Positions 42,608-49,915 are shown, counted from the first letter of the stretch. The stretch: DNA of 49,915 bases from an uncultured Bacteroidales bacterium (GCA_947165255.1 CAMUZR010000020.1:1-49915); one strand, 5' to 3'. Made by a program: numbers and translations. The notes: generated by a model not told the origin, from the sequence alone.

Positions 42608-44482
42608 TCAATTATTGGTGCGGAAGCCAATCGTAGAAAGCGAAGCCCGTGCGCGGCGGTTCTCATAGGACTGGCGCTGGCGCTCATATTCCCGCTCGGC
42701 TCTGATGTCGACCGAAGGAATGGTTTCGGCAATGGCCTGCTCCAGCATGGCCATATCTATCACCGACCGTCCCACCTCCTTCATCTCCACCGCCAAATCG
42801 AAAGCCTTTCGGCTGGCTTTCTTTATGGCATAGCTGACGTCGCTCATGGTGAAATGTTCGGTCAGGTCCACCAAGCGGTCGTAGTCAAGGTCGGGGGCGC
42901 AAGGCCTGTCCTTCAGTTCCATCTGAAACAGTGCCAGACGGTTGGCCCTGTCCGGCAAGGGAATATAAACCAACTCCTCTATGCGGCCCGAACGTAAAAT
43001 GGCAGGGTCTATCTGCTCAATCCGGTTGGTCGTCCCCACCACATAAATCCCACGTTGGCTGCAATTCTCCATCTGCGAGAGGAACTCGTTGGTTTCACTG
43101 CTCAGGCTCACATTATCCACCTTGGAGCGTGAAGGCACCAAGGCGTCAATCTCGTCGAAGACCAGGAGCGTAGGAGCGCTCTTCTCGGCCTTCTGAAAAA
43201 GGTCGGCTATCATAGACTGGCTGCCGTGGATATAGGTAGACCCCAAATCGCTCGGCCGCACGAACGAGACATTGATGCCCACCTCTTCCGCCAACCGCGA
43301 GGCCAGGTAGGTCTTGCCGCAACCCGGAGGCCCATAGAACAACATGCCGTTGGGCGGCTGAATTCCGTAGGTGCGGGCAATGTCGGCATAGCGCAGCACA
43401 TCAATAAAATTATGGGTGAGGCTCTCCTTCAGCGGCTCCATGCCGGCCACCGCCTGAAATCCCGGCCCCTCCATCTTCTCAATTTCGGCCTTGGACTGAG
43501 GATGGCCCTCGTCGTTAAAATTAAAGCGGGGGTAACCGTCCTTCTCTGGCTCTTCGGCATCGTCGTCAGGTTCATCCGTCTCGTCAGACTCCTCTACCCT
43601 GGGAACAGGGCGGGTGGCCTTCTTCAGGCTCTTGGCCAGCGACTCGTTGAACTCTTCGTAATTGGCAAACCGCTTCTTGCGGTCAGAAAGGGCCTTGCCC
43701 AACACCTCCTGAAGCACCTTTGGGACAGCCAATAAATAGGGCGGCTCGCGACGGAGAGCGTTCAGGGTCGCCCTGCTCTTCTGGAAACTCGACTCCAAAT
43801 GCCATTTTGAAAACCTCCACGGGCGATCCCCCGTAAGCAACTCATATATAATCATGGCCATAGAGTACACGTCGCTATTGGGAGCATACCTGCCCGAAAG
43901 CGACTCGGGGGCATTGTAAATCATGCTGCGCGTATTCTCAGGGTGCGGAGCTGCCGACTCATTCATATCCACCACATGGCTCAACCCTATCATCACTGGA
44001 ATCTTCCTACCCTTCTCGTCAATGGACACGAGAAAATTATTAATAGAGAGGTTGGCGTGGGAACAACCGGGCAGTAATCTGGTAAAATGAAGATACCGAT
44101 TACTCAAAGACATGGCCAGCGCCTTTTTCTCAGGCCATATCTCGGTCAAGGGGAATGCAGCAAAGAACGAAAGGTCGAATCCGTGAATAAACTCCTGGCA
44201 CATCCAGCACAGGTTGCCGTGGCGGTGGTTCTCGCCCATGTCATACACCTCGGGCGAGACCACTTTCTGCAAAATATTGGCATAGTAAAATTCAACCGGC
44301 ACCTTCATGCCGAACAAATTTGTGCACGGCCCCTTATAGGCATTCATGTCGTATATGACCATCACCGCCGAGTCGTAGTCGTCACTCCTCACCCGGTAGA
44401 CCGTCCGGTAGATATACTTGTTGCTCAGAACCGGGCCGATAATATAGTCATCAAAAGGTTTTCCAGATAGTAATAATTCCAT
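42608..44482 (-). CDS. Pseudokinase-AAA+ ATPase fusion
   Basis: 624 residues from ATG 44482. Residues 10 to about 285 are a protein-kinase fold: APE (191-193), SDVYSMAMIIYELLTG (203-218) and the C-lobe are clear. The active site is lost: HRDxKxxN reads HANLSINN (142-149), DFG reads MIG, and no VAIK lysine is visible. An acidic linker (297-315) follows. Residues 335-590 are a complete AAA+ domain of the FtsH/spastin class: Walker A GPPGCGKT (384-391), Walker B LLVFDEID (439-446), sensor 1 TTN and the arginine-finger region SGR (498-500). No membrane helix is seen. It may unfold or remodel neighbours in response to the pseudokinase domain. Confidence 0.85.
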   Translation of the reverse strand: MELLLSGKPFDDYIIGPVLSNKYIYRTVYRVRSDDYDSAVMVIYDMNAYKGPCTNLFGMKVPVEFYYANILQKVVSPEVYDMGENHRHGNLCWMCQEFIHGFDLSFFAAFPLTEIWPEKKALAMSLSNRYLHFTRLLPGCSHANLSINNFLVSIDEKGRKIPVMIGLSHVVDMNESAAPHPENTRSMIYNAPESLSGRYAPNSDVYSMAMIIYELLTGDRPWRFSKWHLESSFQKSRATLNALRREPPYLLAVPKVLQEVLGKALSDRKKRFANYEEFNESLAKSLKKATRPVPRVEESDETDEPDDDAEEPEKDGYPRFNFNDEGHPQSKAEIEKMEGPGFQAVAGMEPLKESLTHNFIDVLRYADIARTYGIQPPNGMLFYGPPGCGKTYLASRLAEEVGINVSFVRPSDLGSTYIHGSQSMIADLFQKAEKSAPTLLVFDEIDALVPSRSKVDNVSLSSETNEFLSQMENCSQRGIYVVGTTNRIEQIDPAILRSGRIEELVYIPLPDRANRLALFQMELKDRPCAPDLDYDRLVDLTEHFTMSDVSYAIKKASRKAFDLAVEMKEVGRSVIDMAMLEQAIAETIPSVDIRAEREYERQRQSYENRRARASLSTIGFRTNN

Positions 44483-44901
44483 AGTGTTAGTTTTTTCAGT
44501 AGCTGTCTTGGCCTGACGATTTCCATTCAACTCGGCTCTGCCGTCGGGCCGCCACAGGCGGGCAGGGGGCTTGGGGTGGCGAAATGGCTCCAGGGGCCAG
44601 TGCCTGCGGGGGCTGCATACGCTCTCTCTAAAGTTCGTCCATGACGTGGATTTCTTCTTAACTGCCCACCCTCGAATGGCTGACATTCAAAAAGAGCCAT
44701 GCCTTCCGCGCCCTCACAATGTGGGGGCAAACGTATTGCTAAGCATTGACATACATAGCCTTTTAGGCATTCTCGCGTAAGCCTTGTTTAATCAACAAAA
44801 GTACATATAAAAATCCATATATCAAAAACGGAAACGCACTTTTGCAGTGTTAAAAAATGTATCTGGGTGTATATCAGACCAGTGTATCAAAGCCTAGTGG
44901 C
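44483..44901. other. 419-bp region carrying the leader of the pseudokinase gene
   Basis: No gene is supported. It contains the minus-strand promoter (44796-44826) and a leader of about 300 bases. The leader has a mixed C/G-rich part and a 7-bp hairpin near 44710-44727. An in-frame upstream ATG (44686) would add 68 basic, low-complexity residues to the pseudokinase and is rejected. Confidence 0.55.
44796..44826 (-). promoter_or_regulatory. Promoter for the pseudokinase-AAA+ / RyR genes
   Basis: On the minus strand: TTTG (44826-44823), 19 bp, TACTTTTG (44803-44796), an exact TTTG-N19-TAnnTTTG fit. Transcription would run into the pseudokinase gene with a leader of about 300 bases. CAAACGTA (44728-44735) is a second, weaker -7 candidate. 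Confidence 0.75.
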
Positions 44902-45681
44902 TCATTCCTCCGTTTTGTCCTGCCGGCGGGCCATCTCGTCCAACTTTGCCTCCATACGGCTGAGCTGCGCCTTAATGTCGTCGTTATTGTCGGCGGCCAT
45001 GGCGTCGACAAAGATGGAGTTGATGAACGACATGCCAATGATGCCGCCCCCAATCAGCAGTATGCAGAAATAGATACGCACCACATGCACCCATCCCGGC
45101 GAAAGATGGGCCGTGATGGCATTGGGTATCTCATACCACCCCTCCACCGTGAACAGCTGGAAGACCGCATAAATCGAATCCAGCGGCGTGGCAAAGTACT
45201 CCGGTGCCACGGTGCGGAACAGGCAGCAGTTGACCACCGCTATGACCACCAGCAGCACCCCGAAGGCAAGAAAAATAGCATTCGACTGGCGCAGCGCCAG
45301 CTTGAACCCGGCCACTATCTGTTTCAGATTGGGGAAATAGCGGCCGGCGCGGAATATCCTGAACACCCTGAGCGTCCGCAACGCCAAGAGGAACGACGTG
45401 TTGAAGAAAAGACTCGGGAAAAACAGCAGCAGCAACGACGGCAGCGACAAAAGCGTGAGCACCCCGTCGAGGCAGTTCCATCCGTCGTGCCAGTAGCCCC
45501 TGAAACCGTAGTGCAGGTGCTTCACCACCATCTCGACAATGAAAAAGAACGTGCACAGCACGTCCAGCACCACCAGGGCGGCCCACTGCACCCCGCTCTC
45601 CTGCAAGAGGATGACCAACGTATTCAGGAGGATGACCCCCAGCACATACCTATCGTTCAAAAAAAACCTTTTCATATCCAA
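44902..45681 (-). CDS. Voltage-gated cation channel, single six-helix domain (NaChBac-like)
   Basis: A 259-residue channel subunit with S1-S6. S4 has Arg every third residue (102, 105, 108, 111 and 114). S2 (Glu50) and S3 (Asp72) supply counter-charges. The pore loop reads FTVEGWYE, with filter TVEGW at 178-182, in the position of the TLESW filter of NaChBac; Gly after the Glu recalls the first repeat of eukaryotic calcium channels. A short coiled coil (IKAQLSRMEAKLDEMARR) follows S6 and should hold the tetramer. Na+ or Ca2+ selectivity cannot be decided from sequence. It is 13 bp from the lipoprotein gene upstream. Confidence 0.9.
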   Translation of the reverse strand: MDMKRFFLNDRYVLGVILLNTLVILLQESGVQWAALVVLDVLCTFFFIVEMVVKHLHYGFRGYWHDGWNCLDGVLTLLSLPSLLLLFFPSLFFNTSFLLALRTLRVFRIFRAGRYFPNLKQIVAGFKLALRQSNAIFLAFGVLLVVIAVVNCCLFRTVAPEYFATPLDSIYAVFQLFTVEGWYEIPNAITAHLSPGWVHVVRIYFCILLIGGGIIGMSFINSIFVDAMAADNNDDIKAQLSRMEAKLDEMARRQDKTEE

Positions 45682-45694
45682 AAAAACATTCGTC

Positions 45695-46033
45695 CTACTC
45701 CGAATTCATAATCCTATCCCACACCATCGCCGTGCGGCACGCCCTGTAGCGTTCGGCGTAGGCCGACACCCGCTCCCTCTCGTCGGGCGAGAGCCGGTCG
45801 CGGTAATCCGCCCAGTAAACCTCGGAAAAGAGCCGAAACTGCTGGTCGTTCCGTTTCCAGTCGGCCTCCGAATACTCTCTCCAATGTTCCTCCACCTCGT
45901 CCACAAACTCGCCAAACCCCTCCACATATTGCCTCTTGCCGTCCAAGAAGCAACCACACAGCGCAGCCGACAGCAGCGCCACGAGGACACCGCCGCAGAA
46001 GTGCCGAAGCCGGATATGTGTGCCATGTGCCAC
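45695..46033 (-). CDS. Small lipoprotein beside the channel gene
   Basis: A 112-residue lipoprotein; the lipobox ends LCGC with Cys at residue 28, after an unusually long His/Arg-containing N region. The mature part is short, helical and rich in Glu, Arg and Tyr/Trp (FVDEVEEHW, SEADWKRNDQQF, DYRDRLSPDERERV). This is reminiscent of small DUF6565-like lipoproteins of Bacteroidota, though I am not sure of the family. It lies between the His-tailed membrane protein and the channel, 11 and 13 bp away, so all three are likely co-transcribed. Confidence 0.7.
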   Translation of the reverse strand: MAHGTHIRLRHFCGGVLVALLSAALCGCFLDGKRQYVEGFGEFVDEVEEHWREYSEADWKRNDQQFRLFSEVYWADYRDRLSPDERERVSAYAERYRACRTAMVWDRIMNSE

Positions 46034-46044
46034 CCCTGTTGCCT

Positions 46045-46947
46045 TTAGTCGTGATGGTGATGCCCGTGATGGTGCTCAAGATAGTCCTTGGGCGCAACCT
46101 CGATGGTGCAAAGCCGCCTGCCGTCGCAGTCGAAGTAGGTATAGCGCATCGTGATGCCCGAAAGGCAGTAGCCCTGATTGTGCGCCAAGGCATGCACGAG
46201 GTCCTCGCGCTGGTGGGCAATGTTGTGTTCGAAGTCGGCGCGGTCTAACTCCTTCTCGGCACGGGCCAGGGCGACAGTGTATTCCAGCACCAGCGAGTCG
46301 GCATCGAACCGGCATCCGGTAATGGCAGTCTCCTCGTCCAGCTGCTGCGGACTGAAAAGCTGGGTGACCCGGGCCTCCTGGGCAATCACCACCAGCGCGG
46401 CCTGCCTAATCTTATCCTCGGCGGGTTGCGAAACCAGCTGCTCCGCATCCATCGTAACGTCCTTCAACACCCTACCGTCCGTGTCGCGGAACAGGAAACG
46501 CACCGAAGCCTTCTGGGCATGCACCTGCTGCGCCAGCGGGTCGTACTCGAAGTCCAGCCACAGCAGCACCCGGAGGTCCTCGTCGGAGAGTTGGCTGTAA
46601 TAGTCGCGCATCAGCTGCTGAACGCCCTCGCGGCCGTCTAGGATGCTGTTGTAGTAAGTGACTCGGTTTTCCTCGGAGCTGAAGGTGACGCTGTCCAGCA
46701 CCATGGTGGCTCCCACGGCAGGGGTCTTGGCATTGACCAGCGCCACCGCCTCGGCCAAGGAGAGCTCCTCGCCTCCCTTGCGGCTATTCCGAACAACCAA
46801 GAGCACCACAAGCAGCACCACGGCTACCAGCAGCGCCGCCACAAGCCATGGCCAAACCTTCTTGGCCGCTTTGCACTGCGGCTTATCGGCATCTTTCTGC
46901 CCCTTTTCGGCTGACAAATCAGCATCATTCACTTTGTTCTCCACCAT
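46045..46947 (-). CDS. Single-pass membrane protein with His-rich C terminus
   Basis: A 300-residue protein. A 30-residue charged cytosolic start is followed by one Val/Leu-rich helix (about 32-53) with a basic flank, which places the rest outside the cytoplasm. The soluble part is mixed alpha/beta and unrecognised; Asp and Glu are frequent. The final residues are HHHGHHHHD, a strong candidate for binding zinc, nickel or copper. It heads the run with the lipoprotein and channel genes and has a -7 element about 80 bp upstream. Confidence 0.75.
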   Translation of the reverse strand: MVENKVNDADLSAEKGQKDADKPQCKAAKKVWPWLVAALLVAVVLLVVLLVVRNSRKGGEELSLAEAVALVNAKTPAVGATMVLDSVTFSSEENRVTYYNSILDGREGVQQLMRDYYSQLSDEDLRVLLWLDFEYDPLAQQVHAQKASVRFLFRDTDGRVLKDVTMDAEQLVSQPAEDKIRQAALVVIAQEARVTQLFSPQQLDEETAITGCRFDADSLVLEYTVALARAEKELDRADFEHNIAHQREDLVHALAHNQGYCLSGITMRYTYFDCDGRRLCTIEVAPKDYLEHHHGHHHHD

Positions 46948-47025
46948 ACTGATACACTTATTAATAATATATAATACTAATTATCATCGGGTTAAAAATC
47001 GACAACCCGTTCCAACATCATTTTG

Positions 47026-47033
47026 CAAATATA
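47026..47033 (-). promoter_or_regulatory. -7 element for the membrane protein-lipoprotein-channel run
   Basis: On the minus strand this is TATATTTG, an exact TAnnTTTG, about 80 bp before the ATG at 46947 in an AT-rich region. No clear TTTG stands 19 bp further upstream. Confidence 0.5.
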
Positions 47034-47212
47034 CAAATAAAAGTTTACTCCGCCACGTCATTTTTTACTACTGGCTCCCGCCCACCCCTTCGGCCACATC
47101 ATGCCTTCCCCCACGCCCGCTTCAGCCCCCGGCCGGACGGCCTCCGCCCTCACCCAACCGTCGCTCCGCCGCTGCCACCCCTACTAGACAAAACCTTTCG
47201 TTCTCCTATCAC

Positions 47213-47256
47213 CATACGAGGAACTATAGACGAACAATAGAGGAACAATCGAGGAA
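47213..47256. repeat. Degenerate 11-bp tandem repeat, locus D
   Basis: Four 11-mers in perfect register: CATACGAGGAA, CTATAGACGAA, CAATAGAGGAA and CAATCGAGGAA; reversed they read (T)TCCTCTATTG-like. A weaker unit (CGACCGAAGCC) follows. It runs in the opposite orientation to loci A-C, in the gap after etfA. Confidence 0.75.
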
Positions 47257-47340
47257 CGACCGAAGCCACAGAAAGGCAGGCAACGGCCCGGAGGGGCGCA
47301 ACGGACGCGGAAAAGGAGTACGCCCCCTGGTTAGGCGCAG

Positions 47341-47369
47341 AAAAAAAGGTCCCCGTTTGCACAGGGACC
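47341..47369 (-). terminator. Terminator of the etf operon
   Basis: On the minus strand GGTCCC (47369-47364) pairs with GGGACC (47353-47348) around a 10-base loop and is followed by seven T. It starts about 34 bp after the etfA stop. Confidence 0.8.
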
Positions 47370-47402
47370 CAGGGATGTGTTATCCCAAATATGGAAACAG
47401 AC

Positions 47403-48410
47403 TTATTTCTGCATGGTTTTGAGGCGCTCGGTGAGCATGGGGACGATTTTGTGCAGGTCGCCCACAATGCCGAGGTCGGCCACGTTGAAGATGGGAGCGT
47501 ACTTGTCCTTGTTGATGGCAACGATGAATTCGCTCTCTTCCATACCGGCAAGGTGCTGGATGGCACCGCTGATGCCGCAGGCCATGTAGAGGTTGGGGCG
47601 GACGGTCTTGCCGGTCTGTCCCACCTGGCGGCTGGCGTCCATGACGCCGGCATCGACCATGGCACGGCTGCTGGATACTTCGCCGCCCAGCTCTTTGGCC
47701 AGGGCTTCGAGTTTGGCAAAGCCTTCCTTGCTGCCTACGCCGCGGCCACCGCTGACGAGAATTTTGGCCTGGCTGATGTCGGTGATGACTTTTTCTTCCT
47801 TGACGGTCTTGACAATCTTGACGCGGCTGATTTTGGCGTCGTCGAAATTGACCTTGTAGTCAACGATTTCGCCCTTGCGGCTGGCGTCGGGAGTGAGTTT
47901 CTGCATGACGCCGGGGCGGACGGTGGACATCTGCGGGCGGTGGTTCTTACAAAGAATGGTGGCCATCAGATTGCCGCCGAAGGCGGGACGGGTCATACGG
48001 AACTCTTTCTCTTCCTCGCTGATTTCCAACTTGGTGGCATCAGCAGTGAGGCCGGTGACGTTGCGGGCCGAAACACGGGGACCCAGGTCGCGGCCGATGG
48101 TGGTGGCACCAATCAGGAGGATGCTGGGTTTGAACTCTTTGATAATTTGGGTGATGGCCTCGGTATAGGGCTCGGTAAGATAGGTCTCAAGATGGCTGTC
48201 GTCGCACACGAGCACCTTGTCGGCACCGGCGGCGATGAGGCTCTGAGCCTGGTCTTTGATGTTCTTGCCCAGGAAGATGGCCACTACTTTTTCGCCCAGG
48301 GCGTCGGCCAGTTCGCGGGCCTTACCTAACAGCTCAAGTGCTACATTCTGGATCTTGCCATCGCGCTGCTCGGCAAATACGTAAACGTCTTTATATTCTG
48401 CTAAATTCAT
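47403..48410 (-). CDS. etfA: Electron transfer flavoprotein alpha subunit
   Basis: A 335-residue protein. The C-terminal FAD-binding domain is clear: SGGRGVGS, SSRAMVDAGVMDASRQVGQTGKTV and the last INKDKYAPIFNVADLGIVGD segment that holds the flavin. The N-terminal domain pairs with EtfB. ETF takes electrons from acyl-CoA dehydrogenases and passes them to the respiratory chain, or bifurcates them. It follows etfB by 5 bp and ends the operon at the terminator 47341-47369. Confidence 0.97.
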   Translation of the reverse strand: MNLAEYKDVYVFAEQRDGKIQNVALELLGKARELADALGEKVVAIFLGKNIKDQAQSLIAAGADKVLVCDDSHLETYLTEPYTEAITQIIKEFKPSILLIGATTIGRDLGPRVSARNVTGLTADATKLEISEEEKEFRMTRPAFGGNLMATILCKNHRPQMSTVRPGVMQKLTPDASRKGEIVDYKVNFDDAKISRVKIVKTVKEEKVITDISQAKILVSGGRGVGSKEGFAKLEALAKELGGEVSSSRAMVDAGVMDASRQVGQTGKTVRPNLYMACGISGAIQHLAGMEESEFIVAINKDKYAPIFNVADLGIVGDLHKIVPMLTERLKTMQK

Positions 48411-48415
48411 GGCTA

Positions 48416-49201
48416 TTAGATAATATGTTTTTCTTTCAGTTTGTTAACGATAAGTTCCACTGCCTCTTCGGGGCTGACCTCGAAGGTTTCGCCAGCAGGT
48501 TTGAGCTGCTTGGGGAAGGACTTGAAGACGGAGGTGGGAGAGCCTGCCTTGCCGATACGGTCTTCGGGAACGTTGATGCGGTCGGCACCCCACACTTCGA
48601 CCTCTTTGTCGTAGGCGGTGACGATGCCGCTGACGGTCATGTAGCGGGGCTGGACGGCGCTGGCCAGAGCGGTGACCACACAGGGGGCCTGCATCTGGAG
48701 GATCTGGTAGCCGTCTTCCATTTGCTTGCGGATGGTGAAGGTCTTGGTGGCTTCGTCGTACTGGAGGTCTTCCATATAGGAAACTTGGGGAAGGTCGAGG
48801 TGCTCGGCAATCTGGGGACCTACCTGGGCGGTGTCGCCATCGATGGCCTGACGGCCGGTGATGATGAGGTCGAAGTCCATGGTGCGGAGGGCACCGGCGA
48901 TGGCGCTGGAAGTGGCCAGGGTGTCGGCACCGCCGAGTTTGCGGTCGGTGAGCAGGATGGCGCGGTCGACGCCCATTGCCAGGGCCTCGCGCAGGATGGC
49001 CTCGGCCTGGGGCAGACCCATGGTGATGACGGTGACGTGGGCACCGTATTTGTCTTTCAGTTGGAGTGCGAACTCCAATCCGCCCTTATCGTCGGGGTTC
49101 ATGATGCTGGGAACGCCCTCGCGAATCAGCGTGCCGGTCTGCGGATTGATTTTCACCTCGGTGGTGTCCGGCACTTGTTTTATGCAAACTACAATTTTCA
49201 T
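48416..49201 (-). CDS. etfB: Electron transfer flavoprotein beta subunit
   Basis: A 261-residue protein with the EtfB start KIVVCIKQVPDTTEVKI, the nucleotide-binding GVDRAILLTDRKLGGADT stretch and ITGRQAIDGDTAQVGPQIAE, a family hallmark. It forms the heterodimer with EtfA encoded next. Upstream, between this gene and the acyl-CoA dehydrogenase, lies a 9-bp tandem repeat. Confidence 0.97.
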   Translation of the reverse strand: MKIVVCIKQVPDTTEVKINPQTGTLIREGVPSIMNPDDKGGLEFALQLKDKYGAHVTVITMGLPQAEAILREALAMGVDRAILLTDRKLGGADTLATSSAIAGALRTMDFDLIITGRQAIDGDTAQVGPQIAEHLDLPQVSYMEDLQYDEATKTFTIRKQMEDGYQILQMQAPCVVTALASAVQPRYMTVSGIVTAYDKEVEVWGADRINVPEDRIGKAGSPTSVFKSFPKQLKPAGETFEVSPEEAVELIVNKLKEKHII

Positions 49202-49208
49202 TTTTTCT

Positions 49209-49271
49209 TCTGAGTATTCTGATTACTCTGAGTGTTTCGATTATGCTGATTACTCTGAGTATATCTGATGA
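49209..49271. repeat. Degenerate 9-bp tandem repeat before etfB
   Basis: Seven 9-mers in register: TCTGAGTAT, TCTGATTAC, TCTGAGTGT, TTCGATTAT, GCTGATTAC, TCTGAGTAT and ATCTGATGA. A 15-bp exact repeat (49219-49233 and 49246-49260) shows recent copying. It fills nearly the whole gap between the dehydrogenase stop and the etfB start. Confidence 0.75.
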
Positions 49272-49274
49272 TTA

Positions 49275-49915
49275 TTATTTGAACAATTTGCCGGCGATGA
49301 CCATACGCTGCACTTCGCTTGTGCCCTCGTAGATTTCGGTAATCTTGGCATCGCGCATCATGCGCTCCACGGGGTACTCACGGGTGTAGCCGTAACCGCC
49401 ATGGAACTGGATGGCCTTGTTGGTGACTGCCACTGCGGTCTCGGCAGCGAAAAGTTTTGCCATTGCGGCCTCGGCGCTGTAGGGGATGCCGTGGTCTTTG
49501 TTGTAGTGGGCGCGGCGGACCAGCATACGGGCGGCCTGGACGCGGGTCTCGAGGTCGGCCATGGTGAACTGGGTGTTTTGGAACTGGCTGATGCTGCGGC
49601 CGAACTGTTTGCGCTCTTTGGTGTACTTGATGGTTTCGTCCATGGCACCCTGGGCGATGCCGAGTGCCTGGGCGGCGATGCCGATACGGCCGCCGTCGAG
49701 GGTCTTCATGGCCAGGCTGAAGCCCTTGCCAATCTGGCCGAGGAGGTTCTCTTTGGGGATGCGGCAGTCTTCGAAAATCAGTTCGGTGGTGGCGCTGCCA
49801 CGGATACCCATCTTTTTCTCTTTCTTGCCAATGCTGAAACCGGGAGCGGTCTTCTCGACTATGAAGGCGCTGATGCCCTTGGTGCCGAGGCTCTTGTCGG
49901 TCATGGCGATGATGA
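49275..49915 (-). CDS. Acyl-CoA dehydrogenase, C-terminal part (cut by window end)
   Basis: At least 213 residues; the frame is open through the window edge at 49915, so the N-terminal half is missing here and the ATG at 49904 is internal. The visible part has the middle beta domain (GISAFIVEKTAPGFSIGKKEKKMGIRG) and the C-terminal helical domain with QFGRSISQFQ, IQFHGGYGYTREYPVERMMRDAKI and the catalytic-base region IYEGTSEVQ. It oxidises acyl-CoA (short- to medium-chain by similarity) and hands electrons to the ETF encoded directly after it. Confidence 0.95.
   Translation of the reverse strand, partial: IIAMTDKSLGTKGISAFIVEKTAPGFSIGKKEKKMGIRGSATTELIFEDCRIPKENLLGQIGKGFSLAMKTLDGGRIGIAAQALGIAQGAMDETIKYTKERKQFGRSISQFQNTQFTMADLETRVQAARMLVRRAHYNKDHGIPYSAEAAMAKLFAAETAVAVTNKAIQFHGGYGYTREYPVERMMRDAKITEIYEGTSEVQRMVIAGKLFK

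Larger units (their letters stand above)
46948..47402. other. 455-bp gap with promoter, 11-bp repeats and etfA terminator
   Basis: No gene is supported. It holds the promoter of the membrane-protein run (47026-47033), a 6-bp hairpin at 46988-47009 in that leader, the repeats at 47213-47256, and the etfA terminator. Confidence 0.6.

Noticed and set aside
44571..44780. Plus-strand open frame in the leader of the pseudokinase gene
   Set aside because: No family-like pattern, no promoter on that strand, and it lies inside a leader transcribed the other way.
1..49915. CRISPR arrays, tRNA or rRNA genes, insertion sequences
   Set aside because: No regularly spaced 25-40-bp repeats, no tRNA T-arm pattern, no rRNA segments and no transposase-like frames were seen. 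The short-period tandem repeats do not resemble CRISPR.

Overview
The window reads as a GC-rich member of the Bacteroidota, most likely Bacteroidales. Supporting signs are promoters of the TTTG-N19-TAnnTTTG type, the near absence of purine-rich ribosome binding sites, many lipoproteins and beta-barrel proteins, DUF4230 and DUF5723 families, a PG0541-type protein next to an RND pump, and a compact SRP RNA with a GGAA apical loop. I see no rRNA, tRNA, CRISPR array, insertion sequence or prophage.

Layout. Positions 25-1410 (minus) hold a secreted alpha/beta hydrolase and a lipoprotein. Positions 1760-7406 (plus) hold envelope proteins: a two-helix membrane protein, two DUF4230 paralogues, a large lipoprotein and a DUF5723 barrel. 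Positions 7446-12946 run der, a MORN-like lipoprotein, cca, miaA and a glycosyltransferase. After an 809-bp gap come dnaG, a sigma-54 activator without a sensor domain, and aroA, which converges on a two-gene chromate transporter. yajC follows, then a TetR-regulated RND efflux operon (tetR, tolC-like, adaptor, permease, PII-like protein). Next are a TPR protein, topA, a large glycosyltransferase, a barrel protein, coaD, recG, a GNAT enzyme, mltG, SRP RNA, a ZIP metal transporter and prfB. The last 10 kb are on the minus strand: an unusual channel/pseudokinase cluster (40117-46947) and the acyl-CoA dehydrogenase-etfB-etfA unit, which passes electrons from acyl-CoA oxidation to the flavoprotein ETF.

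The most unusual region is 40117-46947. It encodes a free-standing RyR domain, a two-helix membrane protein with two Rossmann/RCK-like domains and its own RyR domain, a protein fusing a catalytically dead kinase fold to an AAA+ ATPase, a six-helix voltage-gated cation channel with a TVEGW filter, a lipoprotein and a His-tailed single-pass membrane protein. I infer a membrane-potential or cation signalling module, possibly a stress or defence system; the function is not shown by sequence alone.

Two patterns are independent of gene content. First, degenerate tandem repeats with an 11-bp period lie in five intergenic gaps (1622, 2463, 13420, 28143, 47213). Second, two housekeeping genes, miaA and recG, have no ATG, GTG or TTG where the family N terminus demands a start; the best candidates are ATC and ATA.
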